NCBI RefSeq assembly: GCF_029867415.1
Contig: NC_081184.1
Location: 71,608,116 to 71,672,115 of the forward strand
Reading direction: 5' to 3'
DNA: 64,000 nucleotides
Source: Vicia villosa
Taxonomy: Eukaryota; Streptophyta; Magnoliopsida; Fabales; Fabaceae
Positions 11,323-22,242 of this stretch are shown one piece after another. The notes below the pieces were generated by a model, which searched no databases, was not told the DNA's origin, and saw only the letters and a program-made list of their open reading frames with translations. The translations under genes and the position numbers were made by a program. Each line of letters begins with the position of its first letter. Within the stretch, counting starts at the first letter, position 1.

Positions 11323-12577
11323 GGTACCTGTGATGTTTACAAAGAAAGAGTCTTAAGTTCCTTGAAAACCATTTGTAAAGAATGTCTTTCATGAATGCAT
11401 GAATGTATGGTTTATGCATCAATCACAAACAAGAGCACACAAGATCACACAATTAAGGTTCAAAGGTCCGACGTCACAAGCATGGAGTCGTAGGTTAAGA
11501 ACCACCCACAAAGGTATGTACTAGGGAATTTTGTACCTGCCGATCGGGTTCTACAAAGGTTCCCAGAGTTTTCAATCTTCTATCGGATACTACCGGCACG
11601 CACAATTGCTCATGGGCGCCAATAATATGCCTAAAAAGACCTCGTCTGAGCGTAGCATCGCATGACAACAAGCTCAAATTGGTACTTGACCTTGTTTCTG
11701 CGCTACATCCTAAAAAGGCTTAGATGGGTTAAAAAGGTTCTAGGCCATTCAGCTTCTACGGACACTCACTATTGAAAGTAATAGCGTTCCTACGATAGCT
11801 CGTAACAACATCTACTACCTTCCATGAGGCCTCCACTGATTGGGGTTCCACCATATGATGCTCATGTTAAGGATCGCTCCTGACATGCAACTATTGGTCA
11901 TACCACCTCCTATCTCAAGTAACTCACAAAAGTCCGGGTTAGGACTTTGTCTCATCACAGAGGAACCACCGAGCACCAAAAAGAAAAAAAAACAAACAAG
12001 GCACACAGCAATAATATATACAAACAAAAACACACAGATAAACAAAAATAGGCTTAACACACTTAAAATGGGATCCCCAGTGAAGTCGCCATTTTTCTGT
12101 AGCGGGGAAAATCTGAGATCGAAGCCCTAAATTGACTCGACTCAATATTTCAGTGAAAGTCGCCACCGCGCTTTATTGTTTCCAAAGGAAATGGGAAAAG
12201 AACGAAAAAACCCAAAGTTTGTTTTTAAAACAAAAAGAGATCTTAGGAACGGGTGTTGATTATACAAGGGGAAGGTTTTAAGCACCCCTCATATCTGTGG
12301 TACTCCACAGGAACCTTTTTGAAAATCTGTGTTTATAAAAAGATGTTGTGTGCGGAAAGAAAAGGGTTTGTTTGATTTTTAAAATAAGCTCGGCAAGACT
12401 ATGTCTTGTGCCTACATACCTCCTCGGTGCAATGGAGAAGTCAGAGCTAATGTAGTTCCGCTTTTAAAAGCGTTTGAAAAACATTTAAAAGGAATAAACA
12501 CGTTTACCATCGTCGGGGCGAATACTCAGCCATTGATCTTAAACATGAGATCGAACGAATTCTTTGCGTCACTAATG
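11323..12577 (-). other. 5' leader between primer binding site and ORF1
   Basis: About 1.25 kb of element sequence has no long frame on the minus strand. The short frames here (such as 11939-12166 and 12401-12601) show no domain. A long leader before ORF1 is usual for Ogre elements. I see no other gene in it. Confidence 0.5.
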
Positions 12578-12592
12578 AGAGAAGGGCGCCAA
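12578..12592 (-). other. Probable primer binding site of the Ogre-like element
   Basis: On the minus strand the sequence reads TTGGCGCCCTTCTCTC. TGG pairs with the CCA end of a tRNA, and TTGGCGCC is a common start for gypsy primer binding sites. It lies 80 bp inside the point where the two visible LTR copies stop matching, but that point is only where the window starts. It implies the LTR really extends to about 12593. Which tRNA is used cannot be told from this alone. Confidence 0.55.
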
Positions 12593-15500
12593 CTCGGATA
12601 AAAATCGACAAGTATGCCACTAGCTCTCTCACGTGGAAAAGATTTCGTCGTGTCAATCAATATTAAAATCGTGGGGCATCGCAACTAATGACAATGATTA
12701 ATTGTGCTTACTTTTTGAAAGAAAATGCCAACAGAGGCTAAATATAGTTTTTAAAGAAGATTTTAAAAAGGATTTCAAACATAAGAAGTTTTTTAGAAAA
12801 AGAGAGGAGACTTTGAAAATTTAAGAAGTGGGAGGAGATGAAGAGGCTATCCTAGTGCGAGAAAATAAAAGTTTAGGGAAAAACGATCTGACCAAAATAA
12901 GAAGTCGACACTTGACACATTGAGTCAAGGAAGAATTCCCATCCTTTGGACTACCCACACAAAACCAAAATTACCACTTAGGGACCAAAATGAACTTGCA
13001 AATCTTCGAAGAATCACATAAGTTTCTGACAGAAATCGGACAGAGTAACGGTTGCAAATGGGCGAAATCCTTATCTTAGTGCTTTGGAATTAACCTTCAA
13101 AGACTTTTCGAGGAGATACCTACACACATCACAACAGCAATCCAACCAGACAAAATAACAAGCAAGATAATAGTCAAATAATGATACACAGTCCATTGGT
13201 CCTTAAGTGTTTTTTAGGTTTCATCTTGTTTATTAATGTTTTAGCATAAGAGTAAAGTATAGTCCAAGTGGACAAAAGAAAAATAGCGGAGAATAAATAT
13301 GACGTCCAAATGGACAAAATAAAAATAGCAGAAAGTAAATATGATGATATGATGAGTATAAGAGCGGTAAATATAAAGGACAATATAATAAAAATGCGGA
13401 AATTAAAATTAGTCGTTAGTTGTTAAAGATAACCATCTTGAAACTTGTCAAGTATGTTATCAAAGTTAGTAAATAAAGATTAATAATGGAGGAAGGATGA
13501 ATTCGGATTTGAATCAACCACATACAACTTCCTTTTCATTTTTAATCTTTTATCGATTCGGGACAAAGAAAAAAGAAGGATAGATGAAGAAGAAAGAACA
13601 AAAATAAAATAAGAAACTAATATATAAAAAGAAAACACAAGGTAAAAAACAAAAAAAAAAAAAAAATAATAAGACATATAATGATAATGGAGGAAGGATG
13701 AATTCGGACTCAAGTCAACCACATACGACTTCCTCTCATTTTGCTCTTTGATCGATTCGGGACAAAGAAAGAAAAAGAAAGATAGATGAAGAAAAAGAGC
13801 AAAAATAACATAATAAGCTAATAATAAAAACAAGGTACAAAATAGTAAGACATATTTTTTGTGAATTTTTTTTCATAATTTTTAGACTAAAAACAGAATT
13901 AATATAAAATTTCTAAAGTTAGAAACTAATTAAAATGAAAATAGCAATATAAAATAAAGCAGAATAAATTCCAGCCATCTGATCTAGTCAACTTCAACAC
14001 AGCATTGACATCGGAAGGTCCAGATCAAAGTACATAATTAGTACAGTAGGCAAAATATAGAGAATCAACAAATTGTATCATCTTCTCAGGTGTGGACATG
14101 TGGCTCCGATGGCCACTTGTCACTCATCCAACAAACCGGCGCGCATCACAAGGAGAGGAAGAAAAGAAATTCAAATTTTAGAACAACTTTTTCTTCTTAC
14201 ACAGTAAAACGTATCATCATTTTTCAAAGAAGAAGAAAAGTCAATAAAAGCTATACTTAAAGGTGCATAAAGCCATGTGTGTGTCAGGTTTTGAAAACAA
14301 AAGAAAAAGATTCTCTCTTACTATTATATTAATTTTCGGTACACACCAAAAGTAAAAGATAGAGGGAGCCATTAATTGAAACCAAGAGAGGAAATAAAAT
14401 CACATTATTTATTTTAAAAGAAGAAACAAAGAGAACTCTCTCCTCTCTTCTTATCTTTAACGGAAAAAAAACAAATAGTAGAAAAACTCAAAACACAATC
14501 AAACTGTCAGTAGCATATGAAGAACAGAAAGGGTGGAGAAGATGAACACACGGCGGAATAGATGGAGGCTCACGGCGGCTCAGCCGAAGCTTCCCGGCGG
14601 CCGGAGACCATTTTTCCAGAATCGGAAATTTTTCACATCATCTCGCTCGGTTTCGTCCCGCGGTTACAAATCCGAAGTTAGTTTTACAAAAAAGTTAATC
14701 AAAATTAGTAGATCTACAAAGAAGTTTGAAAGTTCTAAACTTAAAATGTAGCACAATTAGTGCAAGAATCACGAAAGTAAAGAGGAATTCGGGTTCAGAA
14801 GATGGAAGGCAACCTTTTAGTGTCAAGAACTTAAAGAACGGCGGAGGTTAAGAGCTCCGGCGCGGTGGTTCAGTGTTTTCCGGCGAGGGAGTTTGAAGTT
14901 CCGGCGAGGATTTTTGAGCTCAGGTGATTTTTTGGTATTTGTTCTGATTTGTCAGTCTGAAAAGGTCTGAGCCAAAGGTCCCTTGTGTCAGTCTCAATCA
15001 ATGCTTTTATAGAGTCAGAATTCTTGGGTTTATGCTGAGTTTCCTCTTCTGGGTTTTTTTTGATTTGAAATCGGTTCCTCTTATCTTGCTAAGGCCCATA
15101 CGAAAATCTCTTCTTCAATCCCCAGTTTTTTATTTGCAATGTTTTTTTTTTGCAGTTTCTGAAAAGAGCATTGGGCTCAAGTTGTGACAAACTTGGATCG
15201 GGAAGTTGTGGAAGTCCAATTTGGCTCTGCAACCTAAATCCGAAAATCATCAAGTTATTCCAATTTTATTTTTTTGCACTCGTGTTGCTTGGATGCTGGA
15301 TGGGCCTGGATTTGTACTTTGGTGTATGAATGATTTTTGTTGAAATTATTAATTCTTCATTTTTCTCATTTTTTCATATGATGATGAGATGTGAATTTTT
15401 CTTGAAGGAGGAGGTGAACCCGATGCCAAACCATGAAGCTTAGAAGAAAATGGTAGACTTGTGAAGTTGTAAACCAAGAGTTTTGCCATGAATTTGTTCT

Positions 15501-16235
15501 TTGAATCTTAGACCATAGGAAATCTCAAATTATGCTTCTTGTAGGATAAGAAACTTTGTAATTTGGTATAGGAACCTTGAATCCATCTTGTATTTTTGAA
15601 GCTTTAACTTGAAGAAAATTGGATTCTTTGAATGGAATGAGGACTCTTGTTTTGAACCTTGTAATCCTTGAAGTATTTTGGAGTTGAAACTTGTATGTTG
15701 AAAGACATTGAATCGAAACCCTTACATTTTGAATGTAAACTTTGAATTCAAATCATGAATTAGATTGGTAGAGTTTCCTTACAATCTTCAAAGTATGGTA
15801 AAGAATATTGACCTCGCTTCAAGCAACAAAATAAATCTCTTTCCGTTTGATTTTGAATTTGTGAATCTCATTGAAAGAATATGAATGTCTTTAAATTTTC
15901 AAGCGACTTATGATTGAAGAAATCCATTCCAAACAACCCACTTTGCATACCTTTCTCAAACCTCAATTAGAAACATCACCTGAACTTCTTGATCCTCTAA
16001 CTCCATCTGATAAAGAAACAAAAGTAAACAAGACATATTTTTTTCGAATTTTGATTAATGGTTAGTGAAACATAATAGAAATAAATAATAAAGAACGAAC
16101 AAATAGGTGTTTGGTGATTCCCCTGAAGGTGAGCTAGAAAAGAAATAGGCACTAGAGAACCTCATAAATGATCTTGATGTGATTTAAGCAGAGCCTGAGA
16201 TGCGGGATCTTAGGGTCAAAAATTGGGGTATGACA
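12593..16235 (-). repeat. 5' LTR of the Ogre-like element
   Basis: 12673-16235 matches 1-3562 at well over 99.8% by eye; 12593-12672 is assigned because it lies between the matched part and the primer binding site. On the minus strand it begins TGTCATACC at 16235. If 12672 (TG on the plus strand, CA on the minus) were the true end, the LTR would be 3564 bp; the primer-site argument gives about 3.64 kb. The flanking copia fragment starts right at 16236. Confidence 0.8.
15004..15012 (-). promoter_or_regulatory. TATA box of the Ogre-like 5' LTR
   Basis: The minus strand reads CTATAAAAG, identical to the copy in the 3' LTR. It lies about 1.22 kb from the LTR start and would direct transcription leftwards through ORF1 and Gag. 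Confidence 0.5.
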
Positions 16236-16358
16236 AATAACCTTACTCCCACTAACCTTTAGATATATACATTGATCAACAATGTTTTCCTTAAATCCAA
16301 AGGCCATAATAGTATCATTTAACTTGATATGCCATTTTCGAGAAACTTTCTTAACACC
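16236..16358 (-). pseudogene. Ty1/copia reverse transcriptase fragment, target of the Ogre insertion
   Basis: The minus-strand translation reads KKVSRKWHIKLNDTIMAF and then GFKENIVDQCIYLKVSGSK, which matches the stretch of copia reverse transcriptase just before the YVDD motif. It is open for 40 codons and then stops at the Ogre LTR, so the Ogre element inserted within this gene; the continuation lies left of the window. On its other side it is cut by the gypsy LTR. It could belong to the same old element as 33956-35411, but about 900 bp of coding sequence between the two is missing. Confidence 0.75.
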
Positions 16359-16869
16359 TGGTTTTTGTTATTCAATGATTTGGTGCTATTTTAATATTTT
16401 GTTAATTCGTTGGATGAATTTGCTTTGAGGTTGTATGAGGATTGTGGTATCGGAGGGTATGTACCCTTAAAATAGAGGGTAGTGCCTTTGATTTAGAAGT
16501 TGTAGAATCAAATAAATATAATTAGTTGTAATTATTTATTTAATTTGATTTATCAGAGAATTAGATGATTTAGGGTGATTAGAATAAGAATTATTATTAG
16601 GTTATAATAATAATAGAATAGGTGAGTTAAATAGATGGTTAATTGGGCCATGAAAGTGTGGTTGTAAAAGTATTGTGGGAGTGTGAATGTTAAGCCCGAT
16701 AAGGAGAAAGAATTAGTGAAGGATTAATAAAAAGAGGAAATTAGAAAAATAGAGGGATTTTTGAGAAGTTGGAGAAGAACGTGAAAATAGTGGGAAGCTG
16801 AGCTAGGGCAAAGGGAGAACCTCCATTGGTAGAGAAACTTTTGAAGAAAATTATTAAGGTAAGGGTGGG
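16359..16869. repeat. Ty3/gypsy LTR, left part
   Basis: The sequence starts TGGTTTTTGTTATTC exactly where the copia coding match ends and runs to the Sirevirus insertion at 16870. It continues at 32415 on the far side of that insertion. The join is supported by the near-duplicated pentamers GTGGG and ATGGG. I assign it to Ty3/gypsy (Tekay-like) by resemblance of the right-hand part. No coding sequence is present. Confidence 0.5.
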
Positions 16870-17921
16870 TGAAGGTTTGGAAAACACTTAGAAGAGGGGG
16901 GGTTGAATAAGTTTTTCCTTTTCTTTTTGTAACAACAATAGACAAAACACAGTTATTTATATCCTGGTTCGCTTGCAACTCAAACTACTCCAGTCCACCC
17001 GCCAAGGTGATTTCGCCTCTTTCAATCAAGGACTTAATCCACTATAATCAAAACTGGTTACAAGTGCACAACCAAATTTCGTGACTAATAATACAATGCA
17101 CAAGCCAACTGCAAGTGACTAATAATACAATGCACAAGCCAACTGCAAGTGACTAACACCTCTAAGACTAACTAGTCCTAGCCCTATTGAGAAATCTGAC
17201 CCAACCGGTCTCTCAAGGAACAATGATAATTAACTTCTAACAATAGTGATTCAGATTGCTTATAATAAGCTTTAATCACAATAGTGATTTTTCACTAAGT
17301 TTTTTAGTACAAGGAGTATGAACTTAGAATGAAAATATTTTTCTTCAGAGTTAGAGTTCATATAAGTATTCTTCTTCGTATATGAGTTTTTTCATAAGTG
17401 AATCACTTGTTTTCTTATTCAAAGATTCTTCTATATATAGCTTCAAGAATTTGTCCATTGTATTGATTTTGGAGAGAGCATTAAATGTTGTGTGTCTTCT
17501 TTTGTTTTTGTTGCGTGTTTGCCTTTTGTTTTTGTTTCTCCAATGAACTACATGTGCTTTTTGTTTCTCCAATCATTCTTGGAAATTGTTCCATATGGGT
17601 GCTTCAGCCATCTTTTAATCATTATGTTTTTAACGGTATTCTATCTTGTATCAGAATTTTGAATTGTTACTTTCTTCATAACTTCTATCAGAATTTGTTT
17701 ACATCGGTGGGTGCATTCTGAAGTTATTTCATTAGAACTTCAGCGGCTTTTCTTTTTGTTCAGCTTTTACATAAAGTTCATGTTCTGATGGTACTTGTAT
17801 TAGAACATCTCCTGAGATGAGAAACATATAATTAAAGTACCACATTTAATTATACAAAATTTATTTAGTTGTTATCATCAAAACACTAAGATATGATTAG
17901 AACTAAACTATGATCTAACAA
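16870..17921 (-). repeat. 3' LTR of the Sirevirus-like element
   Basis: It runs from TGAAGGTTTGG to TCTAACA and aligns over its full length with 31352-32414. On the minus strand it starts TGTTAGATCATAG and ends CTTCA. A TATATATAG motif on the minus strand at 17432-17440 is the likely TATA box. A 37-bp direct repeat (GTGACTAATAATACAATGC and following bases) lies at about 17080-17155. Confidence 0.88.
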
Positions 17922-18229
17922 TCTCTCCCTTTTTGATGATGACAAAAAATTTAAGTTTTGATCAGAAATTTTGTATATAAGAAGACAATCTCCCCCTAAA
18001 ATAAATACTTAGAGAAAAAAGTTTTTAAGAGAACTTCCCTGAGTATATTTTTCTCTTCAGCGTATCTCTTCAAAAGATTAACTTTTTCTTTCAAAGCGTT
18101 TCTTAGAAGATCTATAAGATTTTCTTTCAGAATGTGATTATCCTGCAACTTTTAGAAAAAGGTACAATTCTTTGTACACTTGTCAGTAAATGTTTGGGAT
18201 TTTATTCTTTTAACTTCTCCCCCTTTTTG
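17922..18229 (-). other. Multiple polypurine tracts of the Sirevirus-like element
   Basis: Three minus-strand purine tracts precede the 3' LTR: CAAAAAGGGAGAGAT at 17922-17936, AGGGGGAGATT at about 17987-17997, and CAAAAAGGGGGAGAAG at 18214-18229. Repeated AAGGGGGAGA tracts upstream of the 3' LTR are a published feature of Sireviruses. The one abutting the LTR is the functional candidate. Confidence 0.65.
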
Positions 18230-18442
18230 TCATAACTCAAAAAGCGTAAAAGAAGATAAGAAGTAATTCGGTGCATAATGAGTATATTGAAAAAAATGTT
18301 TAAGGTTTTGATTTCAGGTAAGTTGTTATGGTATCAAAATAATTTATGATCGCCCCTTGTATCAATAAACAAATGCAGAAACAAGGAAATTTTTCATTAA
18401 TGATAAAAAGAGTACATTCACTAATAACACAAATAGAAACTT

Positions 18443-19192
18443 CTAATAGTTAATGTCGTAGTCTTCACAAGTGAAGGAAAAAGCATCACAAGTGAAGGAA
18501 AAAGCTTCACAAGGCTCAGCAAACAGGACTTCGTCGCTGTTTGGAAAATTTTCAGAGTGAAGAATGTTCAAAACTTCTGCAAATTCAAGCATCGCAGACA
18601 AGATTCGACCATATGGTATATAGACGTTCTGACCACATTTGAAGTCTATCAGAGATTCCCTCAAATGACCAAATATCAAGGCTGCAAGATTTACTGGTCT
18701 TCCTTGATCAAGACAGAGGATGAGGAAACGATCCCTAGAGTGTAAGATATTATGAGAGTTTCCTCGAGGTAGTAGGTTGGAGAGAAAAAGACTAAACCAA
18801 ATCCTGTGTGTGGGAACAAGAAGAGAAGGATTGTTTATAACTCGACGGACATGTTTTCCTAGATCATTCGGAACACCTAAGACATTCGAGTGATCGAAGG
18901 ACGTTAGACATACACCAATTTGGTGAGAGGAGTACCTGATGGCAGCAACAATAGATGCTTCAGTAATTGTGAATGGAATTCCAAAAATGGAGGAAGTGAT
19001 GCTAAAGTTGTTATCACTGACAGAAGCTTGGTTCCAGAAGTCTTTCACCATATTAGTGTAGACAGGACCAAGAAGCATCCCCATATACTGTCTCCAGCCT
19101 TGTGTGTAGATATGAGCAATGTAATGATCATTGCTTTGAGCTAGCCAGAGAAAATTCTCTTTGAGGACGGTGAGGGTTGTTTGGGAAGCCAT
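18443..19192 (-). CDS. Extra ORF downstream of RNase H in the Sirevirus-like element, function unknown
   Basis: This intact frame of 249 residues starts MASQTTLTVLKENFLWLAQ. It lies between RNase H and the 3' LTR, where Sireviruses may carry an additional ORF sometimes called env-like. I see no signal peptide or convincing membrane segment. The pattern VKDFWNQASV, FGIPFTITEASIVAAI and RVINNPSLLVPTHRIW resembles the helical plant transposon-associated proteins found in legumes. The C terminus holds a duplicated AFSFTC caused by a 21-bp direct repeat. It stays open while the pol genes beside it are broken. A TATA box lies about 80 bp upstream. Confidence 0.65.
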   Translation of the reverse strand: MASQTTLTVLKENFLWLAQSNDHYIAHIYTQGWRQYMGMLLGPVYTNMVKDFWNQASVSDNNFSITSSIFGIPFTITEASIVAAIRYSSHQIGVCLTSFDHSNVLGVPNDLGKHVRRVINNPSLLVPTHRIWFSLFLSNLLPRGNSHNILHSRDRFLILCLDQGRPVNLAALIFGHLRESLIDFKCGQNVYIPYGRILSAMLEFAEVLNILHSENFPNSDEVLFAEPCEAFSFTCDAFSFTCEDYDINY

Positions 19193-19271
19193 GAAGAAAA
19201 TGATTAATTTTGATAATAGTAAACAAAGATGAGGTTTAGTAAGAGATAAGGATTATGGCAATGGATGTGAA

Positions 19272-19279
19272 TATTTATA
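19272..19279 (-). promoter_or_regulatory. TATA box upstream of the extra Sirevirus ORF
   Basis: The minus strand reads CTTTATAAATATTCAC, with TATAAATA at this position, 80 bp before the ATG at 19192. It lies inside the element, after RNase H, so it could drive a separate transcript for the extra ORF. Motif and spacing only. Confidence 0.45.
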
Positions 19280-19698
19280 AAGTAATGAAGAAAGGAAGAA
19301 CACAAATGTATAACCTGATGCAATTAATGTAAGAATTTGTGTGCTTAAGAAAAATAATGAGAAAATATTGGAATACACAAAGGATAGAAGCATCATGATT
19401 AATGATATTAGAGGAAATGTAAAAAATTAAATACAACAGTTACCAAGAACTCGTGCCTTAATAGCTTGCACGCGTGACCTTTCAGAGATTTGAACATGTG
19501 TTCAGATCCTAGGGTTAGCGTGATACAGCAGTTTTATGTAATGAACATCTGAACCAATTTAGAAAATGATCTTCTGAACCAATTAGGTCAGGTGTTTCTA
19601 AATGGTTTTACTTCTAATCTTATGGGAAGTTATAAATCAGATAGTTCAATTTAGGCAAAGGAGTGTTCTAAAGGCATTTTTAGATAATTAATAAAACT

Positions 19699-20358
19699 TT
19701 ATTCAAGACATGATTCCATACCAATATTTTTCAGTATGAAATTGAATCTATCTTCAGAAAGAGGTTTTGTGAAGATATCAGCCCATTGATGGTCTGTATC
19801 AATGAAATTTAGACTTAGTATCCCTTTCTGAATATAGTCCCTAATGAAGTGATGGTGATGTTTAATTTCTATATGCTTAGCTTTAGAATGTAAAATAGGA
19901 TTTTATGAAAGACAAATAGCTGAAGTATTATCACAGAAAATAGGAATCTTACGCTCATAGATGTGATAATCTTCTAATTGACTTTTGATCCATAGCATTT
20001 GAGTGCTACAGCTTGCAGCAGCTACATATTCAGCTTGTATAGTTGATAGTACAGTGGTAGCGTGCTTCTTGCTATACTAGGAGATCAGATTTCTTCCCAG
20101 AAACTTACAGCTTCCAGAAGTGCTTTTACATTCCACTCTATCTCCAGCAAAATTAGCATCACAATATCCTACTAAGTTGAAATATTTGGATTTTTTGTAA
20201 AGCAATCCAACATTAGTAGTACCTTTCAGATACCTCAGAATTTGCTTGACAGCAGTCAAGTGAGATTCTCTAGGATATGATTGGAATCTTGCACATATAC
20301 ATACACTAAACAGAATATCTGGTCTAGATGCAGTTAGATAAAGTAGAAATCCAATCAT
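19699..20358 (-). pseudogene. RNase H domain of the Sirevirus-like polyprotein
   Basis: 20077-20358 reads MIGFLLYLTASRPDILFSVC through GYCDANFAGDRVECKSTSG, the junction of RT and copia RNase H. The match continues in other frames with ATTVLSTIQAEYVAAASC, CDNTSAICLS and KHIEIKHHHFIRDYI, ending with the stop at 19699-19701. Stops fall at about 20075 and after ICLS, so this part cannot be translated intact. The acidic residues of RNase H (D in CDANF, E in QAEY, D in CDNTS) are present. Confidence 0.8.
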
Positions 20359-20385
20359 ATCTCTGTAGAGTTTTTGACCTATCTT

Positions 20386-21183
20386 CTAACTTACCTCATC
20401 TTTACCCAGAATGCATGTAGGATGCATTGGAGTTATAGCTTTTTTACTTTCTGATAAGTGAAACTTCTTTAGAAGTTCTTTGACATACTTTGTTTGATGT
20501 ATGTAAGTTCCTTCAGAAGTTTGGTTAATTTGGATTCCCAAAAAGAATTTAAGTTCTCCCATCATACTCATTTCAAATTCAACTTGCATGGACTTATCAA
20601 ATTCTTTTCCAAGAGAAATATTAGAAGTTCCAAATATAATATCATCCACATATATCTGACAGATTAAAATATCATTTTTAAATGTCTTACAAAATAAAGT
20701 TGTGTCCACTTTTCCTCTTGTAAAATCTTTATCAAGAAGAAATGAACTTAGTCGTTCATACCAAGCTCTTGGAGCTTGTTTCAAACAATATAAAGATTTC
20801 TTAAGTTTAAAAACATGTTTTGGATATTTTGAATTCTCAAAGCCAGGAGGTTGATAGACATAAACTTCTTCGTCAATGTATCCATTTAAAAACGCACTCT
20901 TAACATCCATTTGATATAAGGTAATGTTATATTAAGCAGCAAAGGCAATTAAAAATCTAATAGATTCTAACCTGGTGACTGGGGCAAAGGTTTCATTATA
21001 GTCAATACCTTCTGGCGGACTATATCCTTGTGCAACAAGTCGTGCTTTATTTATGACAACTTCTCCTTGCTCATTCAATTTGTTTCTGAATACCCATTTT
21101 GTTCCAATGATGTTGAATCCATCAGGTCTTGGAACTAGATCCCATACATCATTTTTGGTAAATTGATTTAGTTCTTCTTGCAT
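20386..21183 (-). pseudogene. Reverse transcriptase of the Sirevirus-like polyprotein
   Basis: 20932-21183 gives the start (NDVWDLVPRP, GTKWVFRNKLNEQGEV, GIDYNETFAPVTRLESIRF). 20386-20910 gives MDVKSAFLNGYIDEEVY, SLYCLKQAPRAWYERL and the catalytic ICQIYVDDIIFG. A stop lies between the two frames at about 20930 (the sequence reads AAFAA, stop, YN, ITLYQMDVKSAF). The domain copies element RNA into DNA; this copy is disabled only by stops. Confidence 0.85.
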
Positions 21184-21372
21184 AGCAATAATCCAATCAA
21201 TATCTTAAAGAGCTTCATCTATAGAAGTTGGTTCCACCATAGAAACTAATCCAACTAGTGATTCTTTGTTGTTTCTTAGAAATGATCTAGTTCTTATGGA
21301 GTCTTCTTTATTTCCAAGAATAACATCTTCTGGATGTGCTTAGTTGAGTCTAGAAGATCTTTTATGTGAGTG

Positions 21373-22188
21373 TTACTCAGAGTTTCTCAAGTTCTCCATA
21401 GATGATGTAATTTGAGGATCTTCTGAATTGTCTTTTGCTTCTGAATCTTCAATGTTTGTTAGTTGAATTTCCATATCTGCAAAATTTTCAACTTGCTTTG
21501 GCTTTTGATGGCCAAGCTTATCATCAAATCTAACATTGATTGATTCTTCAACAATGAGAGTTTTTGTACCGTATACTCTATAACCTTTTGAACGTTCAGA
21601 GTATCCAAGCAGAAAACACTTTTGTGCCTTAGAATCAAACTTATTCAGATGCTCTTTAGTATTCAAAATATAACAAGTACATCTAAAATGATGGAAATAT
21701 GAAATGTTAGGTTTTCTGTATTTCCATAATTTATAAGGAGTCTTTTCAAGAATAGGTCTTATAGAGATTCTATTTTGAATACAACATGCTGCGTTCACTG
21801 CTTCTGCCTAGAAATGTTTAGCCGTATTGGTTTCGTTAATCATGGTTCTTGCCATTTCTTGCAATGTCCTATTCTTTCATTCAAAAACTCCATTTTGTTA
21901 AGGAGTTCTAGGACAAGAGAAATCATTAGAATTCCCATTTTCTTTAAAGAACTTTTCAAAGAGATTGTTCTCGAATTCTCCACCATGGTCGCTTCTAACC
22001 TTTATGATTCTAAACTGTTTTTCATTTTGAACTACGTTACAGAAGTCAACAAACACAGAATGTGACTCATCCTTGTGTTTTAGAAACTTAACCCATGTCC
22101 ATCTGCTATATTCATCAACAATTACCAATCCATACTTCTTTCCTCTAATTGATGCAATTTTCACTGGACCAAATAAATCAATATGCAA
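21373..22188 (-). pseudogene. Integrase of the Sirevirus-like polyprotein
   Basis: 21898-22188 holds the catalytic core: HIDLFGPV with the first Asp and VRSDHGGEFEN with the second. The last catalytic Glu region (ERMNRT-like) falls in the broken stretch 21800-21900. 21373-21798 is the C-terminal part, with TPYKLWKYRKPNISYFHHF and CFLLGYSERSKGYRVY. Stops separate the two frames and separate the second from RT. The family joins cDNA ends to the chromosome. Confidence 0.82.
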
Positions 22189-22242
22189 AAGTTCTAATGG
22201 CCTAGAGTAAGAGACAACATTCTTAGATTTAAAAGAGGATTT

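Larger units (their letters stand above)
1..16235 (-). mobile_element. Ogre-like Ty3/gypsy LTR retrotransposon, non-autonomous
   Basis: Two almost identical direct repeats of about 3.56 kb flank an internal region of about 9 kb. Read on the minus strand the LTR starts TGTCATACCCCAATTTT, the start I associate with legume Ogre elements. The order is 5' LTR, long leader, ORF1, Gag, long non-coding tail with tandem repeats, polypurine tract, 3' LTR. An extra ORF before Gag and very long LTRs are Ogre hallmarks. No protease, reverse transcriptase, RNase H or integrase is visible, so the element must depend on enzymes from an autonomous relative. The window edge cuts the 3' LTR, so the left target duplication is not visible; the right flank begins AATAA at 16236. 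Confidence 0.85.
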
